From Pseudomonas sp. QTF5 (GTDB taxonomy: Bacteria > Pseudomonadota > Gammaproteobacteria > Pseudomonadales > Pseudomonadaceae), in contig NZ_AZRW02000011.1 in the NCBI RefSeq assembly GCF_000512695.2, positions 106,804 through 170,803 on the forward strand: a stretch of 64,000 nucleotides of DNA. Reading direction: 5' to 3'. Every line of letters starts with the position of its first letter. The stretch's first letter is position 1. A program made the translations under genes and the position numbers. The notes under the pieces are model-generated. The model saw nothing but the letters and a program-made list of their open reading frames with translations. It searched no databases and had not been told where the DNA came from. Shown in pieces: positions 54,270 through 64,000 of this stretch.

Positions 54270-55628
54270 TCAGACGGCGAAGAGCAGGAATTCCCGCTCC
54301 CACGAACTGATCACGCGCTTGAAGTTTTCATGCTCGGCCCGCTTGACCGCGATGTAGCCCGTGATGAATTTCTTGCCCAGGTACTTTTCGATGGTCTTGC
54401 TGTTTTCCATGCGATCCAGAGCGTCTTCGATGGTCAACGGCAGGCGCAGGTTGCGCCGTTCATAGCCACGACCCACGACCGGAGGACTCGGGTTAAGCCC
54501 CTCGACCATGCCGATAAGGCCGCACAACAGGCTGGCGGCGATGGCCAGGTAAGGGTTGGCATCGGCACCCGGCAGACGGTTTTCCACCCGACGGTTCTGC
54601 GGCCCGGCATCCGGAACCCGCAGGCCCACGGTGCGGTTTTCTTCGCCCCATTCCACGTTCACCGGTGCCGAGGTGTCCGGCAGGAAGCGACGGAACGAGT
54701 TGACGTTGGGTGCGAACAACGGCAGCAGCTCAGGAATGAATTTCTGCAAGCCGCCGATGTGGTTGAGGAACAGCTGGCTCATGGTCCCGTCTTCATTGGA
54801 GAAAACGTTTTTGCCGGTCTCCATGCTGATAATGCTCTGGTGCAAATGCATGGCGCTGCCCGGCTCGCCAGTCATGGGCTTGGCCATGAAGGTCGCCGCC
54901 ACGTTGTGCTTGAGCGCGGCTTCACGCATGGTGCGTTTGAACACCAGAATCTGGTCAGCCAGGGACAAGGCATCGCCATGACGGAAGTTGATTTCCATCT
55001 GCGCGGTGCCGTCCTCGTGGATCAGCGTGTCGAGGTCCAGCTCTTGCAGTTCGCACCAGTCGTAGACGTCTTCGAACAACGGATCGAATTCGTTCGCGGC
55101 TTCAATCGAGAAGGATTGGCGACCGGTTTCCGGACGACCAGAGCGCCCAATCGGCGGTTGCAGCGGGTAATCCGGGTCATCGCTGCGCTTGGTGAGGTAG
55201 AACTCCATTTCCGGCGCCACGATCGGCTGCCAGCCGTGGTCGGCGTAGAGTTTCAACACCTTCTTGAGCACGTTGCGCGGCGACAGCTCGATCGGATTGC
55301 CCTGCTTGTCGTAGGTGTCGTGGATCACCTGCGCGGTGGGCTCGATCGCCCAGGGCACCAGAAACACCGCGTTCTGGTCGGGGCGGCAGATCATGTCGAT
55401 GTCGGCCGGGTCGAGCAGTTCGTAATAGATGTCGTCTTCGACGTAGTCGCCGGTGACGGTCTGCAACAGAACGCTTTCGGGCAGGCGCATGCCTTTTTCG
55501 GCAATGAACTTGTTGGTCGGCGAAATCTTGCCCCGGGTGATGCCGGTCAGGTCGCCAATCATGCATTCGACTTCTGTGATCTTGTGGTCTTTCAACCAAT
55601 CGGTGAGCTGGTCGAGGTTGTTACTCAT
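54270..55628 (-). CDS. spuB: Glutamine-synthetase-like gamma-glutamylpolyamine synthetase SpuB
   Basis: 452 residues with the glutamine synthetase fold. The beta-grasp part ([19 protein letters not shown]) precedes the catalytic domain with [29 protein letters not shown] and [14 protein letters not shown]. It ligates glutamate to a polyamine as in the PuuA pathway. The operon continues from spuA, 37 bp upstream. Confidence 0.92.
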   Translation of the reverse strand: MSNNLDQLTDWLKDHKITEVECMIGDLTGITRGKISPTNKFIAEKGMRLPESVLLQTVTGDYVEDDIYYELLDPADIDMICRPDQNAVFLVPWAIEPTAQVIHDTYDKQGNPIELSPRNVLKKVLKLYADHGWQPIVAPEMEFYLTKRSDDPDYPLQPPIGRSGRPETGRQSFSIEAANEFDPLFEDVYDWCELQELDLDTLIHEDGTAQMEINFRHGDALSLADQILVFKRTMREAALKHNVAATFMAKPMTGEPGSAMHLHQSIISMETGKNVFSNEDGTMSQLFLNHIGGLQKFIPELLPLFAPNVNSFRRFLPDTSAPVNVEWGEENRTVGLRVPDAGPQNRRVENRLPGADANPYLAIAASLLCGLIGMVEGLNPSPPVVGRGYERRNLRLPLTIEDALDRMENSKTIEKYLGKKFITGYIAVKRAEHENFKRVISSWEREFLLFAV

Positions 55629-55665
55629 AAATGCCTCTTAGGCTGAGTTTCCTGACTCTTATAAG

Positions 55666-56442
55666 TCAGGCGTTGTTTGACGCATCGGCGTCGCGTTGTA
55701 GTGCGTGCTTGCGGCAGGCATCGCCAAATGCCTGGAAAATCGCAAGGTAGTCAGGATTCAAGCTTACCTGCCATTCGGGATGCCATTGCACACCTAAAGC
55801 AAAAGCTTTGCCTTCGATAACAGAGACGGCTTCGATCAACCCGTCGGGCGCCACGGCTTCCACACGAAGGCCAGGCGCCAGACGTTCAATACCCTGACCA
55901 TGAATCGAGTTGACTTGAAGCTCGCTCGCCAGGCCCAGCCCGGCCAGTACACCGCCCGGCTGGACATGCACCGGGTGACTTGGCGCGTACTGTCCTTCCA
56001 GCGGCAGCCTGTCGTCTTCACGGTGATCCATGTATGGACCAGCCTCGTGAACCTTCTGATGCAGACTGCCGCCAAACGCCACATTCATTTCCTGGAAGCC
56101 GCGGCAAATGCCGAGCACAGGAACACCGGCCTCGACAGCGGCGCGGATCAGCGGGAGAGTGGTGGCATCGCGTGCAGAATCATGAGCAGTACCTGGCGCA
56201 CTGGCCGGGCCGTTATAGTGAAACGGTTCTATATTAGAAGGGGAGCCTGTAAAGAGAATGCCGTCCAGAGCGTCCAGAATATCGGACGATGTCAGTAGAT
56301 CCGCCAGGGATGGAAGAATCAACGGCAGGCCCTTGGCAGCTGATGCCACGGCGCGTACGTATTTGTCGCCACTGATGTGATAAGCATGCAGACCGATCTG
56401 CTTTGAGCAGGCGGTGACGCCGATTAACGGCAGGCGAGACAT
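55666..56442 (-). CDS. spuA: Gamma-glutamyl-GABA hydrolase SpuA
   Basis: 258 residues, a class I glutamine-amidotransferase-like hydrolase (PuuD type). The nucleophile Cys is in VLGICRGFQEMNVAFGGSL and the His/Glu pair in LGVQWHPEWQ. It releases GABA or related acids from glutamyl intermediates. It is the first gene of the spu operon. Confidence 0.93.
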   Translation of the reverse strand: MSRLPLIGVTACSKQIGLHAYHISGDKYVRAVASAAKGLPLILPSLADLLTSSDILDALDGILFTGSPSNIEPFHYNGPASAPGTAHDSARDATTLPLIRAAVEAGVPVLGICRGFQEMNVAFGGSLHQKVHEAGPYMDHREDDRLPLEGQYAPSHPVHVQPGGVLAGLGLASELQVNSIHGQGIERLAPGLRVEAVAPDGLIEAVSVIEGKAFALGVQWHPEWQVSLNPDYLAIFQAFGDACRKHALQRDADASNNA

Positions 56443-56720
56443 GAAGCACCCCGGTATTATTGCTGTTATGGGTTTAAATCGAGCTTAGCCTTGTTCATTT
56501 TTTTACACAACACCCCCGTAAAAAATACAACACGGTCCGCTCAAGCTCGCGGGCGCCAAGACGACTGAAGGCAAAAAAATGCCCCAAAGTGCCTCAAAAA
56601 AGCCTTGCGAGTGCTTTTTTAGGGCAAAAAAGGCCTCGCTTGACTTCGGCATGCCGTTCGGGTTGACTGGAATCCGAAGAGATCAATGATTGATATTTTT
56701 AACAACAAAGGTGTTGCATC
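56443..56720. promoter_or_regulatory. Divergent spuA / spuI regulatory region
   Basis: 278 bp between the divergent genes hold several A/T tracts and repeated GCAAAAAA / TTTTTTAGGGC words at 56570-56635 (for example GGCAAAAAAATGCCCC and TTTTTTAGGGCAAAAAAGGC). No sure promoter or sigma54 box was found. The repeated words may be binding sites for a polyamine-responsive regulator or intrinsic curvature. Confidence 0.45.
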
Positions 56721-58097
56721 ATGTCGGTACCCCCGCGTGCCGTTCAGCTTAACGAAGCGAACGCGTTCCTTAAGGAACATCCTGAGGTTCTGTACGTTGA
56801 CCTTCTGATTGCGGATATGAATGGTGTGGTGCGCGGCAAGCGCATTGAACGCACCAGTCTCCACAAGGTTTACGAGAAAGGCATCAACCTGCCGGCCTCT
56901 CTATTTGCTCTGGATATCAATGGCTCGACGGTGGAAAGCACCGGCCTGGGCCTGGACATCGGCGATGCTGACCGAATCTGCTATCCAATCCCCGACACCC
57001 TGTGCAATGAGCCCTGGCAGAAGCGCCCGACCGCGCAACTGTTAATGACCATGCACGAACTCGAAGGCCAGCCATTCTTTGCCGACCCGCGAGAAGTGCT
57101 GGCCAATGTGGTGCGCAAGTTCGACGAGATGGGCCTGACCATCTGCGCCGCGTTCGAACTGGAGTTCTACCTGATCGACCAAGAGAACGTGAACGGTCGT
57201 CCGCAACCGCCACGCTCGCCGGTCTCCGGCAAACGCCCGCACTCGACACAGGTCTACCTGATCGACGACCTCGACGAATACGTCGACTGCCTCCAGGACA
57301 TTCTGGAAGGTGCGAAAGAGCAAGGCATCCCTGCCGACGCGATCGTCAAGGAAAGCGCCCCGGCACAGTTCGAAGTGAACCTGCACCACGTGGCCGACCC
57401 GATCAAGGCCTGCGACTATGCGGTCCTGCTCAAGCGTCTGATCAAAAACATCGCCTACGACCATGAGATGGACACCACCTTCATGGCCAAGCCTTATCCG
57501 GGCCAGGCGGGTAACGGTCTGCACGTCCACATCTCGATTCTTGATAAAGATGGCAAAAACATTTTTGCCAGCGAGGATCCCGAGCAGAACGCCGCACTGC
57601 GTCACGCGATCGGCGGTGTGCTCGAGACCCTGCCGGCGCAGATGGCTTTCCTCTGCCCGAACGTCAACTCCTACCGTCGTTTCGGTGCACAGTTCTACGT
57701 ACCGAACTCGCCGTGCTGGGGCCTGGACAACCGCACCGTGGCCATCCGCGTACCGACCGGTTCCTCCGATGCCGTGCGCATCGAGCATCGCGTTGCCGGC
57801 GCCGATGCCAACCCGTACCTGCTGATGGCGTCCGTCCTGGCCGGCGTGCACCACGGCCTGGTCAACAAGATCGAACCGGGCGCGCCCGTGGAAGGCAACT
57901 CCTACGAGCAGAACGAGCAAAGCCTGCCGAACAACCTGCGTGATGCATTGCGCGAGCTGGACGACAGCGAAGTCATGGCCAAGTACATCGATCCGAAATA
58001 CATCGATATCTTCGTGGCCTGTAAAGAGAGTGAGCTGGAGGAGTTCGAACACTCCATCTCCGACCTCGAGTACAACTGGTACCTGCATACCGTGTAA
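56721..58097 (+). CDS. spuI: Glutamine-synthetase-like gamma-glutamylpolyamine synthetase SpuI
   Basis: 458 residues, paralogue of SpuB. Catalytic blocks are LLIADMNGVVRGKRI, FELEFYLID, AQFEVNLHHVADP, GNGLHVHISI and [14 protein letters not shown]. It is divergent from the spu operon, as PA0296 is in P. aeruginosa. It glutamylates putrescine or other polyamines in the first catabolic step. AAAGGTG precedes the ATG. Confidence 0.92.
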   Translation: MSVPPRAVQLNEANAFLKEHPEVLYVDLLIADMNGVVRGKRIERTSLHKVYEKGINLPASLFALDINGSTVESTGLGLDIGDADRICYPIPDTLCNEPWQKRPTAQLLMTMHELEGQPFFADPREVLANVVRKFDEMGLTICAAFELEFYLIDQENVNGRPQPPRSPVSGKRPHSTQVYLIDDLDEYVDCLQDILEGAKEQGIPADAIVKESAPAQFEVNLHHVADPIKACDYAVLLKRLIKNIAYDHEMDTTFMAKPYPGQAGNGLHVHISILDKDGKNIFASEDPEQNAALRHAIGGVLETLPAQMAFLCPNVNSYRRFGAQFYVPNSPCWGLDNRTVAIRVPTGSSDAVRIEHRVAGADANPYLLMASVLAGVHHGLVNKIEPGAPVEGNSYEQNEQSLPNNLRDALRELDDSEVMAKYIDPKYIDIFVACKESELEEFEHSISDLEYNWYLHTV

Positions 58098-58115
58098 GCG
58101 GTTGCAGTAAAAACA

Positions 58116-58151
58116 ACGCCGCCGGCCTTACAGCCTGCGGCGTTTTTTTAT
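58116..58151 (+). terminator. Terminator after spuI
   Basis: AACGCCGC (58116-58123) pairs with GCGGCGTT (58138-58145), followed by a run of seven T (58144-58150). A classic rho-independent terminator. Confidence 0.92.
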
Positions 58152-58182
58152 GGGGTTTATTCAGCTGAACCGAGGTGCCTGC

Positions 58183-58275
58183 ATCGCGGGCAAGCCCGCT
58201 CCCACAGTGTCATGTGTCGAATACAGATATTGAATACGCAGACGATCCCTGTGGGAGCGGGCTTGCCCGCGATGG
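58183..58275. repeat. REP pair, GCGGGCAAGCCCGC type
   Basis: CATCGCGGGCAAGCCCGCTC at 58183-58202 and the inverse GAGCGGGCTTGCCCGCGATG ending at 58274. The core is GCGGGCAAGCCCGC, a subclass of the common REP. Confidence 0.9.
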
Positions 58276-58337
58276 CGGCCGAGAAGACAACACACAACTC
58301 GACTCGTACAATGCCCGCTGCCCCGCAGGAGACTTCA

Positions 58338-58973
58338 ATGACGCGCACCGCCACCCTTCGCAAACCCCGCGCCCGCAGTCAGGCCCGGATCGATTCGATA
58401 CTCGATGCCGCCCGCACGCTGCTGGCCGCCGAGGGCGTGGCCAGCCTGTCGATCTACAGCGTCGCCGAACGCGCCGAGATCCCGCCCTCCTCCGTCTACC
58501 ATTTCTTCGCCAGCGTCCCGGCCCTGCTCGAAGCCCTGACCGCCGACGTCCACGCCGCGTTCCGCGCCTGCCTGCAAGCGCCCATCGACCATCACACCCT
58601 CAACGGCTGGCGCGATTTGTCGCGATTGGTGGAACAACGCATGCTCGCCATCTACGACGAAGACGCCGCCGCCCGCCAGCTGATCCTCGCCCAGCATGGC
58701 CTGACCGAAGTCACCCAGGCCGACCGCCAGCACGACATCGAACTCGGCGACCTGATGCACAAGCTGTTCGACCACCACTTCGAACTGCCGACGCTGCCAA
58801 GTGATGTCGATGTGTTTGCGCTGGCCATGGAGCTGGGCGATCGGGTGTATGCACGCTCGGTGCAGCAGCATGGGCAGATCACGCCGCGAATGGCTGAGGA
58901 AGGGATGCGAGTGTTTGATGCTTATCTTGGGTTGTATTTGCCACCCTACCTGCCCAAGCGCGAAGTGCTTTGA
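58338..58973 (+). CDS. TetR-family regulator
   Basis: 211 residues from MTRTATLRKPRARSQARIDS, with AGGAGA upstream. The N-terminal HTH covers about 18-65 (ILDAARTLLAAEGVASLSIYSVAERAEIPPSSVYHFF is the region, with VAERAEI...SVYHFF as the recognition part). The C-terminal ligand domain is unassigned. Its last codons overlap a short palindromic repeat. The neighbours are spuI and ssuF; neither shows a shared operator. Confidence 0.85.
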   Translation: MTRTATLRKPRARSQARIDSILDAARTLLAAEGVASLSIYSVAERAEIPPSSVYHFFASVPALLEALTADVHAAFRACLQAPIDHHTLNGWRDLSRLVEQRMLAIYDEDAAARQLILAQHGLTEVTQADRQHDIELGDLMHKLFDHHFELPTLPSDVDVFALAMELGDRVYARSVQQHGQITPRMAEEGMRVFDAYLGLYLPPYLPKREVL

Positions 58974-59002
58974 TCGTTCCCACGCTCTGCGTGGGAACGA
59001 TC
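58972..59002. repeat. Solo arm palindrome of the GATCGTTCCCACGC repeat
   Basis: GATCGTTCCCACGCTC followed by TGCGTGGGAACGATC, a near-perfect 31-bp palindrome equal to the joined outer arms of the 103-bp element. It starts within the stop codon of the TetR gene and could act as its terminator. Confidence 0.8.
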
Positions 59003-59041
59003 AGGGCTCACACCCTCCGGGGTAGTTGTTTGCGCACGCGC

Positions 59042-59257
59042 TTACAACTTGGCGATCGACACCTCGGTGGATTTTACAAACGCGATCACTTCACTGCCGA
59101 CCGCCAGTTCCAGCTCTTTCACCGAACGTGTGGTGATCACCGAAGTGACGATGCCGGAGGCAGTCTGCACATCGATTTCCGACAGCACGTCACCCAGCAC
59201 GATTTCCTTGATCGAGCCTTTGAACTGGTTACGAACGTTGATGGCTTTGATAGTCAT
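59042..59257 (-). CDS. ssuF: Mop-domain molybdopterin/molybdate-binding-like protein SsuF
   Basis: 71 residues from MTIKAINVRNQFKGSIKEIV with AGGA upstream. The single TOBE/Mop domain (IDVQTASGIVTSVIT, VGSEVIAFVKSTEVSIAKL) is like small molybdate-binding proteins. In P. putida the ssuEADCBF operon ends with such a gene, needed for full sulfonate use. It is 34 bp downstream of ssuB. Confidence 0.9.
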   Translation of the reverse strand: MTIKAINVRNQFKGSIKEIVLGDVLSEIDVQTASGIVTSVITTRSVKELELAVGSEVIAFVKSTEVSIAKL

Positions 59258-59291
59258 GATGTTGATTCCTGTCGTTGGATGAATCTTTAAG

Positions 59292-60098
59292 TTATTGAGC
59301 CCAGCGCAATTGCGTGGGCAGGGGTGAAACAGGTTCCGGCTCCGGCGGTTGGCCGGGTAGCGATAGCACGCGGTTGAGCACTTCGGTCTCCAGCGCCGCC
59401 AGCCGATGGGAGCCACGGACCCGAGGGCGCGGCAATTCCACTGTCAGGTCGAGGCCGACTTCGCCCTCCTCGATCAGGATCACCCGATCGGCAATCGCCA
59501 CCGCTTCGCTGACGTCGTGGGTCACCAGCAACACGGTGAAACCGTGCTTGTGCCAAAGCCGTTCGATCAGTTGCTGCATTTCAATTCGGGTCAGGGCATC
59601 CAGCGCGCCCAGAGGTTCATCGAGCAACAGCAAGCGCGGTTGATGGATCAGCGCGCGAGCCAGGGCCACCCGCTGCTTCTGCCCACCGGACAACGCTGCC
59701 GGCCACTCGCTGGCGCGATCCGCCAGGCCGACCGCCTCAAGGGCATCCAGTGCTTGCGGTCGCCAGTTGCCCTTGAGCCCGAGACCGACGTTGTCGATGA
59801 CCTTTTTCCACGGCAGCAGACGCGCTTCCTGGAACATCAGCCGCGTGTCTTCCCGGGCCTCACTCAGCGGCGCTGCACCAGCGAGCAACCCGCCCGCCGT
59901 GGGTTTGTCGAGGCCGGCGAGCAAGCGCAGCAAGGTACTTTTGCCGCAGCCACTACGCCCGACCACTGCCACAAACTGCCCGGCCGGAATGTGCAGGTCG
60001 ATTTCCCGCAGCACCTGCCGTGAACCGAAGGTCTTTTGTAGCTTGCGCACCACCAACGGAAGACCGCGCAGCAGGCGTGGAGGTTGTTGAGCCGTCAT
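59292..60098 (-). CDS. ssuB: Alkanesulfonate ABC transporter ATPase
   Basis: 268 residues from [20 protein letters not shown]. Walker [18 protein letters not shown], signature [15 protein letters not shown], Walker [13 protein letters not shown] and the switch His in [15 protein letters not shown]. It overlaps the ssuC stop by 4 bp, which fixes the start. It powers sulfonate uptake. Confidence 0.95.
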   Translation of the reverse strand: MTAQQPPRLLRGLPLVVRKLQKTFGSRQVLREIDLHIPAGQFVAVVGRSGCGKSTLLRLLAGLDKPTAGGLLAGAAPLSEAREDTRLMFQEARLLPWKKVIDNVGLGLKGNWRPQALDALEAVGLADRASEWPAALSGGQKQRVALARALIHQPRLLLLDEPLGALDALTRIEMQQLIERLWHKHGFTVLLVTHDVSEAVAIADRVILIEEGEVGLDLTVELPRPRVRGSHRLAALETEVLNRVLSLPGQPPEPEPVSPLPTQLRWAQ

Positions 60099-60877
60099 GC
60101 GGCACCTCCCTTGGCAACCTGATAGGCCGGATGCCAGCGCAGCCACACGCGTTCAAGCCCGCGCGCCGCAAGGTCGGCGAGCTTGCCAAGCACCGCATAC
60201 AAAAGAATCGCCAACACCACCACGTCGGTCTGCAAGAACTCCCGGGCATTCATTGCCAGGTAGCCGATGCCGGAGCTGGCGGAGATGGTTTCCGCCACGA
60301 TCAAGGTCAGCCACATGAAGCCCAACGCAAAACGCACACCGACCAGAATCGAAGGCAATGCACCCGGCAAAATCACCTGGCGAAACAGGTTGAAACCGGA
60401 CAAGCCATAACTGCGGGACATTTCCACCAGCGCCGGATCGACGTTGCGGATGCCGTGATACGTGTTGAGGTAGATCGGGAACAACGTGCCCAACGCCACC
60501 AGAAAAATCTTCGCTGACTCGTCGATGCCAAACCACAGGATCACCAGCGGAATCAGCGCCAGGTGCGGTACGTTGCGGATCATCTGCACCGAACTGTCGA
60601 GCAGGCGCTCGCCCAATGTCGACAAGCCGGTGATGAAACCCAAGGCCAGACCAATGCCGCCGCCAATGGCGAAACCGAGCGCCGCGCGCCAGCCGCTGAT
60701 GGCCAGGTGAGTCCAGATTGCACCGCTGCTGACCAGGCTCACACCGGCTTCGATCACCGCGATCGGTGCCGGCAGAATCCGCGTCGACAACCAGCCCGCC
60801 GACACCGATAACTGCCATACCGCCAGCAGCAAAACCGGCAACGCCCAGGGCGCAAGGTTGTGGAAAATTTTCTTCAT
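60095..60877 (-). CDS. ssuC: Alkanesulfonate ABC transporter permease
   Basis: 260 residues with about six membrane helices and the EAA-like loop [27 protein letters not shown] at about 150-177. It is the channel of the sulfonate importer. It is 9 bp downstream of ssuD. Confidence 0.95.
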   Translation of the reverse strand: MKKIFHNLAPWALPVLLLAVWQLSVSAGWLSTRILPAPIAVIEAGVSLVSSGAIWTHLAISGWRAALGFAIGGGIGLALGFITGLSTLGERLLDSSVQMIRNVPHLALIPLVILWFGIDESAKIFLVALGTLFPIYLNTYHGIRNVDPALVEMSRSYGLSGFNLFRQVILPGALPSILVGVRFALGFMWLTLIVAETISASSGIGYLAMNAREFLQTDVVVLAILLYAVLGKLADLAARGLERVWLRWHPAYQVAKGGAA

Positions 60878-60886
60878 GGCGGCGCC

Positions 60887-62035
60887 TCAGCTCTGGGACG
60901 CGGCGTTGGGAAGAATGTCGTTGGCCACCATTTCGCCGAACGGGCTGACGTAACCGGCGCTTTTCGGCAGCTCCGGGCGCTCGATATCGAGGTGTGGGAA
61001 CAACAACTCGGCCACCCGGTAGGACTCTTCCAGATGTGGATAACCGGAGAAGATGAACGTGTCGATGCCCAGGTCCGCGTATTCCTTCACCCGAGCCGCC
61101 ACGGTCGGACCATCACCTACCAGCGCCGTACCCGCCCCGCCGCGCACCAGACCGACGCCGGCCCAGAGGTTGGGGCTGACTTCCAGATTGTCGCGGCTGC
61201 CGCCATGCAAGGCGGCCATGCGTCGCTGGCCAACCGAATCGAAACGCGCCAGAGACGCCTGAGCACGGGCGATGGTTTCGTCGTCCAGATGCGAGATCAG
61301 TCGATCCGCCGCTTGCCACGCCTCGGCATTGGTTTCACGAACGATCACATGCAAGCGAATACCGAAGCGCACGGTGCGTCCGAGCTTCGCGGCTTTGACG
61401 CGAACCTGCTCGATTTTTTCTGCCACGGCGGCCGGTGGCTCGCCCCAGGTCAGGACCATTTCGACCTGCTCTGCCGCGAGGTCTTGCGCGGCTTCCGACG
61501 AGCCGCCGAAATACAGTGGCGGACGCGGTTGCTGGATTGGCGGATAGAGCAATTTGGCGCCCTTCACGCTGATGTGCTGACCGTCATAGTCGACGGTTTC
61601 ACCTTCCAGTACCCGGCGCCAGATGCGGGTGAATTCCACCGAGGCCTGATAGCGTTCTTCGTGACTGAGGAACAAACCGTCGCCGGCCAGTTCTTCCGGA
61701 TCGCCACCGGTGACCAGATTGAACAGCGCACGACCACCGGACAGACGATCCAGTGTCGCGGCCTGACGCGCTGCCACCGTCGGGGAAATGATCCCGGGGC
61801 GCAGGGCGACAAGGAATTTCAAACGCTGGGTCACCGGGATCAGCGATGCGGCCACCAGCCACGAATCTTCGCAGGAGCGACCGGTTGGAATAAGTACCCC
61901 GCCGAAGCCCAGACGATCCGCCGCTTGCGCGACCTGTTGCAGATAACCGTGGTCGACAGCGCGAGCGCCTTCGGCGGTGCCAAGGTAATGGCCGTCGCCG
62001 TGGGTAGGCAGGAACCAGAAGATATTGAGGCTCAT
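60887..62035 (-). CDS. ssuD: FMNH2-dependent alkanesulfonate monooxygenase
   Basis: 382 residues, a bacterial luciferase-fold enzyme beginning [20 protein letters not shown]. It contains [31 protein letters not shown] and [13 protein letters not shown]. It uses FMNH2 from SsuE and O2 to release sulfite from C2-C10 sulfonates. Length equals E. coli SsuD (381). Confidence 0.96.
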   Translation of the reverse strand: MSLNIFWFLPTHGDGHYLGTAEGARAVDHGYLQQVAQAADRLGFGGVLIPTGRSCEDSWLVAASLIPVTQRLKFLVALRPGIISPTVAARQAATLDRLSGGRALFNLVTGGDPEELAGDGLFLSHEERYQASVEFTRIWRRVLEGETVDYDGQHISVKGAKLLYPPIQQPRPPLYFGGSSEAAQDLAAEQVEMVLTWGEPPAAVAEKIEQVRVKAAKLGRTVRFGIRLHVIVRETNAEAWQAADRLISHLDDETIARAQASLARFDSVGQRRMAALHGGSRDNLEVSPNLWAGVGLVRGGAGTALVGDGPTVAARVKEYADLGIDTFIFSGYPHLEESYRVAELLFPHLDIERPELPKSAGYVSPFGEMVANDILPNAASQS

Positions 62036-62060
62036 GGAGTGGTCTCCTTGGGAAGTCGAA

Positions 62061-63026
62061 TTACGGCGCTTTGGCCACAGCGGCGGATGGTGTCCAGATC
62101 ACGTCTTTGATGCTCAAGGGCTTGGGAATCAGCTTGAGCTGGTAGAAGCTGTCGGCGATTTTTTGCTGGGCCGCGACCACTTCCGGTGTAAGGAACAGCG
62201 CGCCGTAACCCTGGCGTTTCACCGAGGTCAGGGTGATGTCCGCTGGCAGGCCGAGCAGTGGCGAAACTTGCTGGGTCACGTCCTCGGGATTGGCCTTGGA
62301 CCATTCGCCAACCGCGCGTACTTCTTCCACCAGCGCCTTGATCACTTCAGGATTTTTCTGCGCGTAAGGTTTGGTCGCCAGGTAGAACTGGTGGTTGTCG
62401 ACGAGGCCTTTGCCATCGCGCAAAGTGCGTGCTTGAAGTTGCTGTTCGGCGGCGGCCTGGTACGGGTCCCAGATCACCCAGGCATCGACACTGCCACGTT
62501 CGAACGCGGCGCGGGCATCGGCGGGCGGCAGGAACACGGTCTGGATGTCGGTGTATTTGAGGCCGGCGTCTTCCAGCGCGCGCACCAACAGGTAGTGCAC
62601 GTTGGAGCCTTTGTTGAGCACGACTTTCTTGCCCTTGAGGTCCTGCACCGATTTGATCGGCGAGTCCTTCGGCACCAGAATCGCTTCGCTGTGGGGCGCT
62701 GGTGGTTCGTAGGCGACGTAGAGCAGATCGGCACCGGCCGCCTGAGCGAACACGGGTGGCGTTTCACCGGTGACGCCAAAGTCGATGGAGCCGACGTTCA
62801 GGCCTTCGAGCAGTTGCGGGCCGCCGGGAAACTCAGTCCATTGCACGTCCACGCCTTGGGCGGCGAGGCGTTTTTCCAGAGTGCCTTTGGCTTTGAGCAG
62901 CACCAGAGTGCCGTATTTTTGATAGCCGATTCTTAGCGTCTCAGCTTGGGCTTGAGTAATGGCGCCGAAGGTTACAGCCGCAGCAAACAGAGCGACCAGA
63001 CCACGACGCAAAATGACAGTGCGCAT
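62061..63026 (-). CDS. ssuA: Aliphatic sulfonate-binding periplasmic protein
   Basis: 321 residues from [20 protein letters not shown], placed after AAGGAGA. The signal peptide ends TQAQA. The substrate-binding fold shows [40 protein letters not shown] and [15 protein letters not shown]. It delivers sulfonates to SsuBC. Confidence 0.95.
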   Translation of the reverse strand: MRTVILRRGLVALFAAAVTFGAITQAQAETLRIGYQKYGTLVLLKAKGTLEKRLAAQGVDVQWTEFPGGPQLLEGLNVGSIDFGVTGETPPVFAQAAGADLLYVAYEPPAPHSEAILVPKDSPIKSVQDLKGKKVVLNKGSNVHYLLVRALEDAGLKYTDIQTVFLPPADARAAFERGSVDAWVIWDPYQAAAEQQLQARTLRDGKGLVDNHQFYLATKPYAQKNPEVIKALVEEVRAVGEWSKANPEDVTQQVSPLLGLPADITLTSVKRQGYGALFLTPEVVAAQQKIADSFYQLKLIPKPLSIKDVIWTPSAAVAKAP

Positions 63027-63128
63027 AGCGCTCTCCTTTTTGCAGTTGGGTTTTGGCTGCACCTGCTTGGCCGTTAGCGGCTGAGTAAGGTGGAGTACTT
63101 CAAATTCAGGTGTGGCTTGAGTGCTGGC

Positions 63129-63722
63129 TTAAATGCTCCAGCGGGCACTCAACAAACGTTCATTCAACAGGCTCGGATCGAGCGGCCTGGGCCGACGAGC
63201 CATGGCGCTGAAAAACTCCTCCAGCGCTTCAAACAATCGCTGCGTAAGCTCCGGCGCCAACTGCGCCTGGGCGCTGCCCTCGCCGTAAGCGATCTGGCTG
63301 TCTACGGCGAAAATCCCTTGCAGCATTTCTTGGGCTTTCAACGCCGACAACACCGGTTTGAGCGCGTAATCCACCGCCAGCATGTGGGCGATGCTGCCGC
63401 CGGTAGCCATCGGCAGAACCACCTTGTGGCTCAGCGCGCGTTCGGGCAGCAGATCGAGCAGGGTTTTCAACGCGCCGGAGAACGACGCTTTGTAAACCGG
63501 TGTGGCGATCAGCAAGCCATCGGCGTTTTCAATCTGTTGCAACAGGTCGATCACCTTCGGGCTGTCGAAGCGGGCATGCAGCAAATCTTCGGCCGGGAAG
63601 TCCCGTACCTGGTAACTCACCACTTCCACCCCTTGCTTTTGCAACCAGCGTTGGGAGCGCTCCAGCAAAACCCCGGAACGGGAGCGTAGGCTGGGACTAC
63701 CACCGAGAGAGACGACCAGCAT
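63129..63722 (-). CDS. ssuE: NADPH-dependent FMN reductase
   Basis: 197 residues with a flavodoxin-like fold: [20 protein letters not shown] near the N-terminus and [20 protein letters not shown] for flavin binding. It supplies FMNH2 to SsuD. It is the first gene of the ssuEADCBF operon. Confidence 0.94.
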   Translation of the reverse strand: MLVVSLGGSPSLRSRSGVLLERSQRWLQKQGVEVVSYQVRDFPAEDLLHARFDSPKVIDLLQQIENADGLLIATPVYKASFSGALKTLLDLLPERALSHKVVLPMATGGSIAHMLAVDYALKPVLSALKAQEMLQGIFAVDSQIAYGEGSAQAQLAPELTQRLFEALEEFFSAMARRPRPLDPSLLNERLLSARWSI

Positions 63723-63821
63723 TCAGACAATTCCTTGAACGGTGTTGGCGATTCGCAGCTTGCGATCTCGCGTTGGTGGAGTGACCTTAACAGCTGATCA
63801 ATATATCCATAAATCATATTT

Positions 63822-63848
63822 ATTCATTTGGTTATACCCTAAATGAAT
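63822..63848. promoter_or_regulatory. 27-bp dyad upstream of ssuE
   Basis: ATTCATTT (63822-63829) and AAATGAAT (63841-63848) are perfect inverted arms around GGTTATACCCT, in an AT-rich stretch 100 bp before ssuE. It is well placed as the binding site of a LysR-type sulfur regulator (CysB/Cbl/SftR-like), inferred from position and symmetry. Confidence 0.55.
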
Positions 63849-63871
63849 ATGCGGATTGTCTTTTTTCAGGC

Positions 63872-63896
63872 AAAAAAACAGGCCGTCGAAACGGCC
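63872..63896 (-). terminator. Terminator for a leftward gene beyond the window
   Basis: GGCCGT (63881-63886), CGAA loop, ACGGCC (63891-63896). On the minus strand the hairpin is followed by TGTTTTTTTG, a good U run. It would end a transcript entering from the right of the window, before the ssuE promoter. Confidence 0.75.
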
Positions 63897-63917
63897 CGAA
63901 ATACCCTGCTTTATGGT

Positions 63918-64000
63918 GATCGTTCCCACGCTCCGCTTGCCTCAAGGGACGCTCCGCGTCCAGTGACGCGGAGCGTCACGGGCTGCATTCCCACGCAGAG
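63918..64000. repeat. Compound palindromic repeat, second copy (cut by window end)
   Basis: Matches 10015-10103 with the same inner palindrome GGACGCTCCGCGTC / GACGCGGAGCGTC, but the segment after the first arm is shortened (GCTCCGCTTGCCTCAAGG). The closing arm starts at the window end. Confidence 0.85.

Noticed and set aside
54165..55646. 493-codon open frame opposite spuB
   Set aside because: Antisense shadow of a glutamine-synthetase-like gene.

Overview
The window is high-GC chromosomal DNA from a fluorescent Pseudomonas (P. fluorescens group). Three things point there: the protein sequences; a gene order that, as I remember it, runs as the PA0363 to PA0296 part of P. aeruginosa in reverse locus-tag order (coaD, ferredoxin, mutM, ilvD, folA, thyA, lgt, ptsP, rppH, ilvA, rpiA, serA, hacB, spu operon); and many REP palindromes (GTGGGAGCGGGCTTGCTCGCGAA type) between genes. 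No rRNA, tRNA, CRISPR array, intact IS or prophage was seen.

Layout. 1-4.2 kb: coaD 3' end, YfhL-type ferredoxin, mutM, an HDOD protein and an RlmI-like methyltransferase. 4.2-7.9 kb: an inserted cassette not expected in the core order. It has a sigma70-like promoter, a 23-residue peptide gene, a hairpin, then three translationally coupled genes for a SagB-type flavin dehydrogenase, an AurF-type diiron oxygenase and a Bcr/CflA-type MFS exporter. This looks like a minimal ribosomal-peptide-derived natural product locus that I do not recognise, and it is the best candidate for an undescribed system. 8-40.9 kb: core metabolism and housekeeping: ilvD, pchP, tcyP, folA, a DUF2868/DUF3482 membrane-GTPase pair, cadA/cadR, thyA, lgt, a TSUP transporter, ptsP-rppH, ilvA/rpiA, two SdiA-regulated-family paralogues, a FAH-family hydrolase, a D-2-hydroxyglutarate dehydrogenase opposite serA, and several small periplasmic or unknown proteins. 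40.9-43.4 kb: an AT-rich island with a complete second seryl-tRNA synthetase and a decayed M20 peptidase gene. 43.4-58.1 kb: the acylase hacB, a damaged glxA-type regulator, and the polyamine locus spuABCDEFGH opposite spuI. 58.3-63.7 kb: a TetR regulator and the sulfonate operon ssuEADCBF.

How the genes work together. SpuD/SpuE with SpuFGH import putrescine and spermidine, and SpuI, SpuB, SpuC and SpuA route them through gamma-glutamylation and transamination. SsuA, SsuB and SsuC import alkanesulfonates, and SsuD with SsuE releases sulfite from them. D-2-hydroxyglutarate dehydrogenase removes the by-product of SerA. CadR controls cadA through a typical MerR-type promoter between them. The two anomalous segments (peptide cassette and SerRS island) both interrupt core synteny and are AT-rich at least in part, suggesting acquisition by transfer.
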